Of a DNA stretch of 64,000 nt, positions 16,639 through 25,808 are shown piece by piece. The stretch covers positions 558,001 to 622,000 of the forward strand of contig NZ_FTOV01000001.1 of NCBI RefSeq assembly GCF_900156825.1, read 5' to 3'. The DNA is from Chryseobacterium gambrini. GTDB lineage: Bacteria > Bacteroidota > Bacteroidia > Flavobacteriales > Weeksellaceae. The position numbers and the translations under genes are program-made. Below the pieces are notes generated by a model. It saw nothing but the letters and a program-made list of their open reading frames with translations, searched no databases and had not been told where the DNA came from. Position 1 is the first letter of the stretch. Every line of letters begins with the position of its first letter.

Positions 16639-18465
16639 CTATTTCCTGCTTATATCCGTAAGAGAATTCAAAAATGCAATAATCTGTTTAATCTCTGTTT
16701 GGGTTAAATTCAGCTTATCCGAAGCCAGCGTCTGATTTTTCACCTTCAAACCAAGACCTTCTCCACCCCCTTCGTTGTAAAAATCCATAACTTCTTCCAG
16801 AGTATTGAAAGCACCGTTGTGAAAATAGGGTTTCGTTAAAGCCGCATTTCTTACGGTTACTGTTTTGAAAGAATTTTCATAGATCCATGAATTTTCCTTT
16901 CTTACAGGACTGTTGACTCTTCCCTGATCTGCATCTAATTCCAAAGGTTTCTGGCTGATTGGTTTTGCCGTAATTCCTAAAACTTCAGATTCGTTTTCAT
17001 TAAAGAACGGCGGAACTAAACCTGAAAAGTTCGGTGCAAAATGGCAGGTTGCACAGTTTGCTTTTCCCATAAAGAGATTAAATCCTTTCTTCGCATCAGA
17101 TGAAATTTCTTTTTCGTTTCTCATAAACCGATCAAAATCACTTTCATAAGAATATAATGAAGCTACGTAGGAACTCAAAGCTTTGGAAAAGTTTTCTTTA
17201 TTGATTTCACCATTCTTAAAAGCAGCTTTAAAGGCTTTTCTGTATTCCGGTTTGGTTTTTAATTTTTTAATGATGCTTTCATAGCTTGTATTGAATTCAT
17301 CTTTATTATAAATGACGTGTTCTGCCTGTTGTTCAAGGTAAAAAGCCCTCAAATCATAGAAAAATCTTTTGGCAAAAACCGCGTTATACAAAGACGGAGA
17401 ATTTCTCAGCACGGTTTTTCCCTCTACATTACTCGGAGATTTTGCTTTTAAATCGGTGAACGCATTTTCCGGTAAATGGCAGGTTGCACAACTCATTTTT
17501 CCGTTGTTACTCACATTCTGATCATAAAAAATTTCTTTTCCTAGTTTTCTTAAATCTCCGTTATCTTCGTCTTTTTTTAATAATGTATAAAAATAGGGAT
17601 CCAGAAAATCACTGCTGAAAAAGTTCTTGTTTCCGACATTCCAACCCGAAAATTCTTTCAGATCATCCGTTCTTCCGTCCCAGCTTCCGAATTCTTCGTA
17701 TAAAGGCTGAATGTATTTTTTATAAAACTCAATCCTGTCGAACGTTTCAAAATCTGTATTTTTTGTCAGATAATTAATTCCGTTCGTTAAAATGGCATCG
17801 GCTTTCTGAATATTATAATTTTTAAAGTAAAGATCATCATGAAGATATTTTTGCATCCCTGAAAAAGCATGAACGGTTTCATCGGAAACATTCAGCGAAC
17901 CCGGAGTATCGAAACCTGTAACGCCTAAACTGTAGATTCTGATCAGTTCAATTCTTAACGGTAATGTTTTATTGTTTCCTTTGCTTAAACCGTTTTTTAC
18001 GGTACTTAAATAAAAACTCGCGTAGCTGTTGTATAAAAAATCTGCAATTGTTTTAATATCATTCTTCTTTTCGAGTGCTTCATCCGAAAATATCATTTCG
18101 TCCAAAACCTGTAATCCTTCCGGAGGAAGTGTATAAGCGGAAGTTCCCGCTGATTCAATATGGAAAAGCGGTGCTGCGTTGAGGTGGGTTTTGGTAAATT
18201 CAGGATAATGATACGCAACGTAAAACTCGATTTCCTTGAAAGAATTTCTGGTATTTTTTAATGACTGCTGAAGTTCTTCAAGGGAAATTTTATCTTCCGA
18301 AAAACTTTTGGCATCCGATTTTAAGTTTTCAAGCTTATTTTTGAATTCCGATAAACCATTGTTGACGAATGTATCTTCACTTTTCACTCCTTGATCTACC
18401 GGATTGAAAGACATTGCAGAAAAGACAAGCAGAAAAAGTACAGCAGCAAAGGAATAAAATCTCAT
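16639..18465 (-). CDS. Di-haem cytochrome c peroxidase (MauG/CcpA family) with N-terminal extension
   Basis: 608 residues, about 250 more than a minimal bacterial cytochrome c peroxidase. A signal peptide is followed by a helical N-terminal domain (about 25-285) and the two-haem catalytic part. Haem motifs are CATCH in MSCATCHLPENAF and CATCH in ANCATCHFAPNFSG. The enzyme reduces H2O2 with electrons from small cytochromes in the periplasm; the MauG branch modifies proteins instead. This long form is common in Flavobacteriia, sometimes near phosphate or metal uptake genes. Here the PhoX-like gene is two genes downstream, which is suggestive only. A TAGATTTG box lies just upstream of the start. 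Confidence 0.88.
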   Translation of the reverse strand: MRFYSFAAVLFLLVFSAMSFNPVDQGVKSEDTFVNNGLSEFKNKLENLKSDAKSFSEDKISLEELQQSLKNTRNSFKEIEFYVAYHYPEFTKTHLNAAPLFHIESAGTSAYTLPPEGLQVLDEMIFSDEALEKKNDIKTIADFLYNSYASFYLSTVKNGLSKGNNKTLPLRIELIRIYSLGVTGFDTPGSLNVSDETVHAFSGMQKYLHDDLYFKNYNIQKADAILTNGINYLTKNTDFETFDRIEFYKKYIQPLYEEFGSWDGRTDDLKEFSGWNVGNKNFFSSDFLDPYFYTLLKKDEDNGDLRKLGKEIFYDQNVSNNGKMSCATCHLPENAFTDLKAKSPSNVEGKTVLRNSPSLYNAVFAKRFFYDLRAFYLEQQAEHVIYNKDEFNTSYESIIKKLKTKPEYRKAFKAAFKNGEINKENFSKALSSYVASLYSYESDFDRFMRNEKEISSDAKKGFNLFMGKANCATCHFAPNFSGLVPPFFNENESEVLGITAKPISQKPLELDADQGRVNSPVRKENSWIYENSFKTVTVRNAALTKPYFHNGAFNTLEEVMDFYNEGGGEGLGLKVKNQTLASDKLNLTQTEIKQIIAFLNSLTDISRK

Positions 18466-18720
18466 GAAATTTTTTGCGCAAATCTATTAATAGCGCACAA
18501 TTCGGACGTTACCACAATTTTAAATCTGAATTAAATAATGTTTACATCTCTATTCGGGTATTTTTTATTAATTTTAAACCCCGAAATCAAATTCATTACC
18601 GAGCGGTCAATTTCCAATATTGACATTCTAAAAATAATGATGAGGATCTTGGGAGAGGATTTTTAAAGATTGGCGAAAACCAATCACAATTTCAATGTAT
18701 TAAACTATAAAAACGAATTT

Positions 18721-19575
18721 ATGCTGAATAAACTTGCTGCTTCAGAACTTGTTCTGAACGAAGACGGAAGTGTTTATCACCTGAACCTTTTACCTGAAGA
18801 TATTGCCGAAAAAATTATTCTTGTAGGCGATCCCGATCGTGTTGCGAAGGTTTCAAAATATTTTGACAAAGTAGAAGTAAAGAAAAATAAAAGAGAATTT
18901 TACACGCATACAGGAACATTAAGAGGCGAAAGAATCACTGTAATGTCTACCGGAATCGGGACAGAGAATATTGATATTGTGATGAATGAGCTTGATGCAC
19001 TGGTAAATATCGATCTTAAAAATAAAGAGTTTAAAACGGAACATTCTTCCTTACAGTTATTCAGAATGGGAACCTGCGGAAGTGTGAATCCTGATGTTCA
19101 GGTGGATAATATGCTGGTTACGCAGAATGTTGTAGGATTGGATGGCTTAATGCATTTTTATCAGGATTACGAGTTTGAAAACGAATTTTCAAGAAATTTC
19201 ATGGAAAAATTCCCTTACCCGAAAATTAAACCGATGCTTTATTTTGCAGACTGGGCGGAAGAATTGGGAGCATTGTACAAAGACGCAAAATATCACGGAA
19301 ACACCGCTACTTTCCCGGGCTTTTATGCTCCACAGGGAAGACAACTGCGTTTAAAAGCTGTGGATGATAAATTTTTAGAAACACTGAATGATCTTGGCGT
19401 AACCAATTTCGAAATGGAAACTTCCGCCATTTATGCTTTGTCCAGACTTTTAGGTCATAAAGCAATTACCGTAAACAACGTTATTGCCAACAGAAGACGT
19501 GGAGAATTCTCCGCCGATCATCATGCTTCGGAAAAAAATCTTATCGAGTGGGTTTTAGAAAGAGTCATTAAATAA
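18721..19575 (+). CDS. Nucleoside phosphorylase (PNP/UDP family)
   Basis: 284 residues from the ATG at 18721. An in-frame TTG at 18670 would add 17 residues without family similarity. The phosphate and sugar-binding parts are recognisable: ILVGDPDRVAKVS near the start, GTLRGERITVMSTGIGTENI, then RMGTCGSVNPDVQVDN, and the nucleoside-site ETSAIYALSRLLGHKA near residue 240. The enzyme splits nucleosides with phosphate for salvage; the sequence is closer to uridine phosphorylase-type than to hexameric PNP, but base preference is not certain. Single gene with a terminator after it. Confidence 0.9.
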   Translation: MLNKLAASELVLNEDGSVYHLNLLPEDIAEKIILVGDPDRVAKVSKYFDKVEVKKNKREFYTHTGTLRGERITVMSTGIGTENIDIVMNELDALVNIDLKNKEFKTEHSSLQLFRMGTCGSVNPDVQVDNMLVTQNVVGLDGLMHFYQDYEFENEFSRNFMEKFPYPKIKPMLYFADWAEELGALYKDAKYHGNTATFPGFYAPQGRQLRLKAVDDKFLETLNDLGVTNFEMETSAIYALSRLLGHKAITVNNVIANRRRGEFSADHHASEKNLIEWVLERVIK

Positions 19576-19626
19576 TGAAGTAAAATTCATTTTGTGCTGT
19601 AAAATCTTACAGTGTAATAAAAATCA

Positions 19627-19652
19627 AAAGGATCTCATAAGCGAGATCCTTT
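19627..19652. terminator. Bidirectional terminator
   Basis: AAAGGATCTC and GAGATCCTTT form a perfect ten-base stem between the convergent phosphorylase and repeat-protein genes. Confidence 0.8.
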
Positions 19653-19733
19653 CTTTATAACCATTAAATTAAAACTTCCTGAAGATTGATTAATCTATTT
19701 GAAGTGACGCATCGTATTATTTATTCAATTCTA

Positions 19734-21113
19734 TTAAAATTCGTTAATCGTTACGTAGAAATGTGAAGAGTATAAACTTTCTGCATTTCCTGAAATATTG
19801 GTAAGATTAATTGTGATATTTGATGTGGAAGTCATTCTCGGGTTCGAGATAGAAAATGATGCATTTCCTGCAAAATCCGAAGCCGGAGTTACCACAATTG
19901 TCGCTCTGGTAGAGCTTGGAAGCATTGTCGCAGGAATAGCAATATCCATAGTTGTAGATTTTCCTGATGGCAGGTTATTAACAGAAACACTTGGCCAAAC
20001 CTCAAAACTGATCTGGTTTTTATTTACCGTTCCTTTGCTTCCCAATTTGTACTGTCCGTTTACATCTAATCTTGCTGTTGTATTCGGAGTGCTTGTTCCT
20101 ATTCCTACGTTTGCACTGCTGTTTCCGATGGCAATTGCATTATACTGGCTTGTGGTGGTATTGTAACCAATTGCTGTAGAATTCTGCCCTGTTGCAGAAG
20201 CTCCGGAACCTATTGCTGTGGAATTCTGTCCGTTGGTCACGGTATTGAATCCAACTGCTGTCTCGCTGTTGGAGTTTGTTTTTGCATTGTATCCTAATGC
20301 CACTGACTGAAATCCTGCCGCGAAAGAATTGTTTCCGAATGCAGAAGATTCGTTGGCTGTGGTTTTGGAATTATATCCGATTGCTGTAGACTGAAACCCG
20401 TCTGCCAGAGAATTATTTCCGATTGCTGTGGATTCGTTTTTATTGGTTTTGGCATTATAGCCGATCGCATTCGATTTAAAAGCGGCTGCCGTAGCTTTAT
20501 TTCCTACTGCCAAACCGTCATTTGCCGTTACTGAAGCTTCGTTTCCGATAGAAACTCCCTGAAAAGCAGAACTTGAAGTTCCTATAGATATTCCGTTCTG
20601 ACCTGCGTTTGCCATCGGTCCAAAACTTACGGAATTATCGACTCCCAGTCTTCCCATTTTTACAGAATTTACTTTAAAAATAAGGTCATCGTAGGTATTG
20701 GTTCCTAGAGCAAGATTGGTATTTGCTCCTGCATTGGTTCCACTGTTCGTTGCGGAATCATTCCAGCCGTTTCCTCCATTTCCTCCGGGAATAACCGGGT
20801 TTATCTGACTTCCTTCTACGGAAAGCATATTCCATTTTGCATTGTTCCAGTAAAAGAATCCTGTTTCCACTAATCCTGCCTGTCCGTTATTCCAGACAAT
20901 AAGTCCGTCAGAAGGCGAAGGAATGGTAATATTATCGGTTTGAGAATCTAATGCAACACTCGGAAAAAGCACCCCTTTATTGGCAGAATGAATTTCGAGC
21001 ATGGCAGAAGGGTTAGGAGAAGACGTACCTATCCCAACCTGAGCTGATGAGAAATTAAAATTAAGAAAAAATAAAGCTGTAAATAAGATTTGAAGTTTCG
21101 TCTGTTTTTGCAT
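19734..21113 (-). CDS. Secreted YadA-head-like repeat protein
   Basis: 459 residues: signal peptide (to about 25), an N-terminal stretch shared by many flavobacterial surface proteins (VGIGTSSPNPSAMLEIHSAN), a variable region, then about twelve 14-residue YadA-head-type repeats (about 175-340; STAIGYN, STAIGNN, SSAFGNN, SVALGYN). A second VGIGTSTPN element and a C-terminal beta domain follow. Repeats of this kind form a left-handed beta-roll in trimeric adhesins, but no coiled-coil stalk, beta-barrel anchor or T9SS domain is present, so the mode of surface display is unclear. Related genes are typical tail-fibre or phage-derived host-specificity proteins or fibrous adhesins in this phylum. 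Confidence 0.75.
   Translation of the reverse strand: MQKQTKLQILFTALFFLNFNFSSAQVGIGTSSPNPSAMLEIHSANKGVLFPSVALDSQTDNITIPSPSDGLIVWNNGQAGLVETGFFYWNNAKWNMLSVEGSQINPVIPGGNGGNGWNDSATNSGTNAGANTNLALGTNTYDDLIFKVNSVKMGRLGVDNSVSFGPMANAGQNGISIGTSSSAFQGVSIGNEASVTANDGLAVGNKATAAAFKSNAIGYNAKTNKNESTAIGNNSLADGFQSTAIGYNSKTTANESSAFGNNSFAAGFQSVALGYNAKTNSNSETAVGFNTVTNGQNSTAIGSGASATGQNSTAIGYNTTTSQYNAIAIGNSSANVGIGTSTPNTTARLDVNGQYKLGSKGTVNKNQISFEVWPSVSVNNLPSGKSTTMDIAIPATMLPSSTRATIVVTPASDFAGNASFSISNPRMTSTSNITINLTNISGNAESLYSSHFYVTINEF
20292..20460 (-). repeat. 84-bp tandem repeat coding for 28-residue double units
   Basis: Two adjacent units are in register with 84 bases between equivalent GACTGAAA words at 20305 and 20389. 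Each unit encodes one NES(S/T)A(F/I)GNNS unit and one GFQS(T/V)A(L/I)GYN unit. Neighbouring DNA shows more diverged copies. Confidence 0.7.
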
Positions 21114-21788
21114 TTCTAGTTTATTAAATAGCTATCAGTTTGATAATGCAAATATAATATTTTTTAATAAAACATCACTTTTTTTGATTATTTCATATTT
21201 TAACACCAAAGAGTGAATAATCAGGACATAATATACCTTTTAATCACTTCTTAATGAAGAAAAATATAGAATTTATTCTATAGAAAATCGGCTCTAAACA
21301 GCAATAAAACAATGATTTTAATTTTCTCTGAATTTTTATAAAATTCGTCTTTTAATAAAAAACATCACAAAAAAATGAATAAAACACAATTTATCACACT
21401 GTGTTGAAGAAAAATACGCGCAAATACTGATGGTTTCAGGCGCTTATAACGCTGTAAAATACAATAATTATAACATAATAGAAAATATAAATATTAATTA
21501 TTTATGAATTTAATAACAACAATTATTTACTATTAAATTATAAATTCATTACAATAAAAATTTATGGAGTCATTATATATAAATAGCTTTTTCTTTTTTA
21601 AGTTCCTCATTTCTGACAATTATATGATCATCATAAAAGATCTTCAACATCGTATAAAGCAAAGTGCCAAACAGAATCTGAAACCAGTTTATCCTTAAAA
21701 ATAAAAGTTTATGAAAATTTTAACAATCAGAAAAAATTTTAGGAATAGTTCTTGTTTAATCATAATCACACAAACAAAATATCACATT
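21114..21788. other. AT-rich gap of about 675 bases
   Basis: The sequence is very AT-rich, with several TTAAATTATAAATTCAT-like inverted words around 21500-21560 but no supported gene. It must hold the promoters of the YadA-like gene (leftward) and the amphipathic protein gene (rightward); I cannot place either with confidence. Confidence 0.4.
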
Positions 21789-22088
21789 ATGAACAATTCA
21801 GAATACAACAAAGCAGAAAACGCAGTAGATAACACAAAAAACTCGTTAAAAGATGCGGCAGACAATGCAAAATGGAAGGTAGAAGAATTGGCAGACAGAG
21901 CCAAAGATTATATCAATGAAAAAAGAAACAGTGATGAAGAAGCAAAGCAGGAAGACTGGCTGGACAGAGTAAAAAACAATTTTGCTGATGCATGGGATGA
22001 TGTGAAAGATAAAGCCAATGATGCATGGGAAAAAACGAAGGATGCTGCTGAAGATGTAAAAGCAGAATGGAACAAGAAAACGAATTAA
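21789..22088 (+). CDS. Amphipathic helical stress-type protein (YtxH/LEA-like)
   Basis: 99 residues of charged helix with an eleven-residue-like pattern: NAVDNTKNSLKDAADNAKWK, ADRAKDYINEKRN, then DAWDDVKDKANDAWEKTKDA. No signal peptide and no catalytic motif. I chose the ATG at 21789 (MNNSEYNKAEN); an in-frame ATG at 21711 would add 26 residues of unlike, hydrophobic composition. The pattern resembles LEA-3, CsbD and YtxH proteins that accumulate in general stress and protect membranes or proteins during desiccation. Function is inferred from composition. A strong terminator follows. Confidence 0.7.
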   Translation: MNNSEYNKAENAVDNTKNSLKDAADNAKWKVEELADRAKDYINEKRNSDEEAKQEDWLDRVKNNFADAWDDVKDKANDAWEKTKDAAEDVKAEWNKKTN

Positions 22089-22115
22089 AATTTCAGTCAT
22101 ATAAATATTTTCAAG

Positions 22116-22150
22116 AAAAACGGAGTCTTTTTACAGAAGGCTCCGTTTTT
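22116..22150 (+). terminator. Terminator of the LEA-like gene
   Basis: AAAAACGGAG and CTCCGTTTTT form a perfect ten-base stem closing with a T run. Confidence 0.85.
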
Positions 22151-22176
22151 TATTATGTACTAAACACAAATATTGC

Positions 22177-22184
22177 TACATTTG
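22177..22184 (+). promoter_or_regulatory. -7 box of the fabI promoter
   Basis: TACATTTG matches TAnnTTTG and lies 24 bases before the fabI ATG. No clear TTG occurs at the right distance upstream. Confidence 0.45.
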
Positions 22185-22208
22185 TATAATAATAAACATT
22201 AAAAAATT

Positions 22209-23018
22209 ATGTCATACGGTTTACTTAAAGGCAAAAAGGGAATTATTTTTGGAGCCCTTAATGAACAATCGATCGCATGGAAAGTTGCAGAAAGATGTCA
22301 TGAAGAAGGTGCTGAATTTATTTTGTCTAATGCTCCTATTGCTTTGAGAATGGGAGAACTTAACGGTTTAGCAGAGAAAACAGGATCTGAAGTAATTGGT
22401 GCAGATGCTACTTCTATTGAGGATCTTGAAAAACTTTTTGATGCTGCTGTTGCCAAATTCGGTAAAATCGATTTCATCCTTCACTCTATCGGAATGTCCA
22501 TCAACGTGAGAAAAGGAAAACATTATACAGAAATGAACTACGACTGGTTGGAAAAAGGCTGGGATATCTCTGCGGTTTCTTTCCACAAAGTAATGAGAGT
22601 GGCTTGGGAAAAAGACTGTATGAACGAATGGGGAAGTATTTTGGCGCTTACTTATATTGCGGCTCAGAGAACATTCCCGGATTATAATGATATGTCTGAT
22701 AACAAAGCCTATCTTGAAAGTATCGCAAGAACATTCGGAAATTACTGGGGTGAAAGAAAAGTACGTGTAAACACGGTTTCTCAGTCTCCTACAATGACGA
22801 CAGCGGGAAGCGGCGTGAAAGGTTTCGGAGGTTTCCTTGGATATGCAGAAGATATGTCTCCACTAGGAAATGCTACGGCTCTTGAATGTGCAGACTACTG
22901 TGTAACGTTATTCTCTGATCTTACGAAAAAAGTAACGATGCAGAATCTTTTCCATGACGGAGGTTTCAGCAGTTCGGGGGTTACTCAGAGAGTGATCAGT
23001 AAATATGATACTGAATAA
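22209..23018 (+). CDS. fabI: Enoyl-[acyl-carrier-protein] reductase, FabI type
   Basis: This short-chain dehydrogenase-fold enzyme carries out the last reduction of each fatty acid elongation cycle with NADH. It has 269 residues, the usual FabI length. The N-terminal nucleotide-binding part has GKKGIIFGALNEQSIAWK, and the catalytic pair lies in DYNDMSDNK (Tyr, then Lys seven positions later), the FabI spacing. HSIGMSINVRKG is the conserved substrate-loop region. It is monocistronic between two terminators. This is the triclosan-target type of reductase, as judged by family. Confidence 0.93.
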   Translation: MSYGLLKGKKGIIFGALNEQSIAWKVAERCHEEGAEFILSNAPIALRMGELNGLAEKTGSEVIGADATSIEDLEKLFDAAVAKFGKIDFILHSIGMSINVRKGKHYTEMNYDWLEKGWDISAVSFHKVMRVAWEKDCMNEWGSILALTYIAAQRTFPDYNDMSDNKAYLESIARTFGNYWGERKVRVNTVSQSPTMTTAGSGVKGFGGFLGYAEDMSPLGNATALECADYCVTLFSDLTKKVTMQNLFHDGGFSSSGVTQRVISKYDTE

Positions 23019-23040
23019 AGATTGAACTTATTATAAATAT

Positions 23041-23071
23041 AAACCAAAGTATTACTTACTTTGGTTTTTTT
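23041..23071 (+). terminator. fabI terminator
   Basis: AAACCAAAGTA and TACTTTGGTTT form an eleven-base stem followed by T6-7. Confidence 0.85.
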
Positions 23072-23086
23072 GTATTGTAAATTATA

Positions 23087-24172
23087 ATGAAAAATATTGC
23101 ACAAACATTTATTTTATTATCTATTATTCTTTTTAGCTGTACAAAAGAAGAGGAAATAAAAAAAGAACTTCCCGTTCAGAAAAAGGTAATTGATATTAAA
23201 ATGCTAAAACATATCGAAGTCGGTCTCACTGAGAATTTTGAAAAGCTACCATTGTTGGATTTTACAGAAATAACTAAAGAGGAATACAAAAACCTGAAAA
23301 GCACAGCAAATACAATCACAAATTCTCCATTGCATGAAAAAGATGATAATTATGTTTTGGAAATAAATAATAGAATCTTGCAACTAAGGTCATTAGCCAA
23401 TACATTAAAAGAAGGAGAAACACAGTATAAATATTTAGGATTTTATCCGTCTTTAAATATATATGCTTTTTCAGCAAATAGCATAGGTGATGGTTTAGGC
23501 TTTAGTGAACTTAACCTGATTAATGCAACGAATTCCTATGTATACAGCATTGTATCACCTGGTGATGATACAGTGGAAAATCCTGTTATTTCTCCTAATA
23601 CAAAATATTTAGCATATTGTTACAATTATATTTATGATAAAAATAAAAGTTTTTTGGGTATTCTGAAAATTAACAATAATCAAACATTTATTGAATATCG
23701 GAGCTTTTCTTCAGATTATTTTGATATTAAAGAAATAGTATGGTTGGGTGACGATTATATTGGAATAAAAGTAACCGATGATGACTCAAAAACGTTCAAA
23801 TATTATAAAGCAAATTTATCATTTACTAATAATAAAAGTTCCAATCTATCAAACATTGATGGGAATTATAATATCTATATTGAAACAGAAGCCACCTCTA
23901 CAGGTATGGCCTCAATAAGTTATTCATTTACAATAAAAGACAAAGAAGCTATATTGAAAACAAATACGTATCATGAATCTATACGATGTAACGGAAAATA
24001 TGTTATAAAAGAAAACAACAATATTTTAGAGTTATATTATAATGATACTGAAGAAGAGTGTAAGTCTGATTCTCCTGTTTTTTATATTAAGAAAGAAGGA
24101 GCAAAATATTATATAAAAGGAGTTGGAGGTGAAGCTACTTTCAACGAATGGATTTTATTGGAAAAAGAATAG
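23087..24172 (+). CDS. Orphan lipoprotein of unknown function
   Basis: 361 residues beginning with a lipoprotein signal (hydrophobic stretch ending LFSC, Cys18) followed by Lys/Glu-rich residues. The rest is low in recognised motifs, rich in Asn, Tyr and Ile, with repeated strand-like segments suggesting a beta-propeller (for example YLGFYPSLNIYAFSANS and NTKYLAYCYNYIYDKNKSF). The AT content is higher than in neighbouring housekeeping genes. No enzyme motif and no sorting domain. It starts 16 bases after the fabI terminator, so it needs its own promoter or read-through. I cannot assign a role. Confidence 0.7.
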   Translation: MKNIAQTFILLSIILFSCTKEEEIKKELPVQKKVIDIKMLKHIEVGLTENFEKLPLLDFTEITKEEYKNLKSTANTITNSPLHEKDDNYVLEINNRILQLRSLANTLKEGETQYKYLGFYPSLNIYAFSANSIGDGLGFSELNLINATNSYVYSIVSPGDDTVENPVISPNTKYLAYCYNYIYDKNKSFLGILKINNNQTFIEYRSFSSDYFDIKEIVWLGDDYIGIKVTDDDSKTFKYYKANLSFTNNKSSNLSNIDGNYNIYIETEATSTGMASISYSFTIKDKEAILKTNTYHESIRCNGKYVIKENNNILELYYNDTEEECKSDSPVFYIKKEGAKYYIKGVGGEATFNEWILLEKE

Positions 24173-24212
24173 GCTCATTTCGGAATAAATTATTAGAATT
24201 TTGGAAAAACAA

Positions 24213-24242
24213 AATCGGCGGCATCTTCGATGCCGCCGATTC
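24213..24242 (-). terminator. Strong terminator closing the glucan locus
   Basis: AATCGGCGGCATC and GATGCCGCCGATT form a perfect 13-base GC-rich stem with a three-base loop and TTTTGTTTTT after it on the minus strand. It ends the minus-strand glycosidase genes. Confidence 0.9.
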
Positions 24243-24268
24243 TAAATAATAAAATGTTAATATGAAGT

Positions 24269-25708
24269 CTATAATATTACAGTCTGTATAGAATGCGCAG
24301 GAGCAGATAATTTTGCAGCCATTCCTTCGATCCAGAGATTCGTATCGATGATATTGTCTGTATCGTTCATGATTACGGTTACCAATTGTCCGTTTTCATT
24401 CATAAAAGTAGTTGAGGTTAAAGCAGCTCTGTTTGAAGAGGTTCCTATTCTTCTTGCATTGGGCTTTACAAATTTCGAAACGTGTCCTACATAATAATAT
24501 TCATACGTATAATGAACTTCACCGGTTTTGGTATCTGCAATGATCGGCGCAAAACAGAAATTTCCTACATGGTTCGGTCCGCCTGTTTCGTCCAGAAGAA
24601 CATTCCAGTCTGTCCATAAAGCCGTTCCTTTATTGAAATCATTGATCATATTTCTTCCGTATAATTCGCCTAAACTCACTTCGTAAATCTTAGACATATC
24701 AAACTGCTCTTTGCAGCCTTCGGTAAAAGCTAAAAACTTATCCGGAAATGCTCTTTGGGTTTCCGTCAGATTATCGAAAAGCTGGGTTTTGTTGTTCCAT
24801 GTTTCGTACCAGTGATAGCCGATTCCTGAAGCATATTTAGAAGTTTCAGGATCGCCGAGTGTTGTGGTTGCTCTCTGGTAAATCAAATCACGGTTATGAT
24901 CCCAGATCATTACTTTTTTATCCTTGAAACCATTTTTCCAAAGAGTCGGACCTAAATTATTTTTAAGGAACTCCCCTTCTTCTTCCGCCGAATAAATACA
25001 CGATTCCCAGCTTTGCGTTGCCATCGGTTCGTTCTGAACGGTAAGACCCCAAACATTGATTCCTCTTTTTTCATATTCTTTAATGAATTTTATATAATAA
25101 TCTGCCCATGTCTGGTAAAACGCGTTTTCCAGCCTTCCTCCTTTCAGCATATTTTTATTTGATTTCATCCATGCGGGCGGACTCCAAGGTGAGAAATAGA
25201 AAGTAAAATCTTTTCCAATTAATTTTTGTGCTTCTTTAATCATCGGAATTTTATACTTTTCATCATGTGCAACATTAAATGATTTCAAAGTATTGTCATT
25301 TTCCTGAACGTAGGTATAGGAATCACTCGAAAAATCACAGGAGTTCATATTGGTACGGACAACCGTGTATCCCAAACCGTTTTTCCCGTAATAGGCTTCA
25401 ATAATTTCTTTCTGCTTATCTTTCGGAAGTTTATAAAAAGTTTCTGCGGAAGCATCTGTAATAGCACCTCCAATTCCTATTAATTTCTGATATTTAAAAT
25501 CCGGATCTACAAAAATACAGGCATCCGTTTCTTTTGGCTGACCAAATTTTTCGAATTTTACGGTACCTTTGTCAACCATCTTTTCGTTGGCTGCCGAATT
25601 GGTAAGGAAAACTTTTGCCGTTTTACCTGTATTTTTCTTCCAGTAATTTTGTGCATTTGCATTGAAAGCCAAACCGACTACAAAGCAACTTACAATTAAT
25701 CTCTTCAT
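24269..25708 (-). CDS. GH30-family glycoside hydrolase (periplasmic)
   Basis: 479 residues with a Sec signal peptide ending NANAQ and no lipobox, so probably periplasmic. The catalytic pair of GH30 is visible: the acid/base Glu in LTVQNEPMATQSWE and the nucleophile Glu in FLAFTEGCKE. The barrel start GIGGAITDASAETF and FSPWSPPAWMKSNKNM are also typical. GH30 proteins of this subgroup cut beta-glucosides or beta-1,6-glucans; glucosylceramidase is the generic label. The last gene on the minus-strand side of the SusCD locus, 100 bases after the GH16 gene. Probably processes glucan oligosaccharides. Confidence 0.9.
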   Translation of the reverse strand: MKRLIVSCFVVGLAFNANAQNYWKKNTGKTAKVFLTNSAANEKMVDKGTVKFEKFGQPKETDACIFVDPDFKYQKLIGIGGAITDASAETFYKLPKDKQKEIIEAYYGKNGLGYTVVRTNMNSCDFSSDSYTYVQENDNTLKSFNVAHDEKYKIPMIKEAQKLIGKDFTFYFSPWSPPAWMKSNKNMLKGGRLENAFYQTWADYYIKFIKEYEKRGINVWGLTVQNEPMATQSWESCIYSAEEEGEFLKNNLGPTLWKNGFKDKKVMIWDHNRDLIYQRATTTLGDPETSKYASGIGYHWYETWNNKTQLFDNLTETQRAFPDKFLAFTEGCKEQFDMSKIYEVSLGELYGRNMINDFNKGTALWTDWNVLLDETGGPNHVGNFCFAPIIADTKTGEVHYTYEYYYVGHVSKFVKPNARRIGTSSNRAALTSTTFMNENGQLVTVIMNDTDNIIDTNLWIEGMAAKLSAPAHSIQTVIL

Positions 25709-25808
25709 TATAATCTTTTCTTATTTTTTTATATTAAACCACCTCGTCTAAATTTTCAAAGAAAATTTATCCACCGCTTCAAAGGAGGGGAATTTGGAGT
25801 TCTATATT

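Noticed and set aside
18670..18720. TTG start of the nucleoside phosphorylase
   Set aside because: The added 17 residues match nothing in the family; the ATG at 18721 gives the normal length.
21564..21698. Open frame of 44 codons (MESLYINSFF...) in the AT-rich gap
   Set aside because: Biased composition, no family I recognise, and no clear promoter; such frames are common by chance in AT-rich DNA.
21711..21788. 26-residue N-terminal extension of the LEA-like protein
   Set aside because: Composition (hydrophobic, Ile/Thr-rich) is unlike the rest and the internal ATG at 21789 begins the charged pattern.
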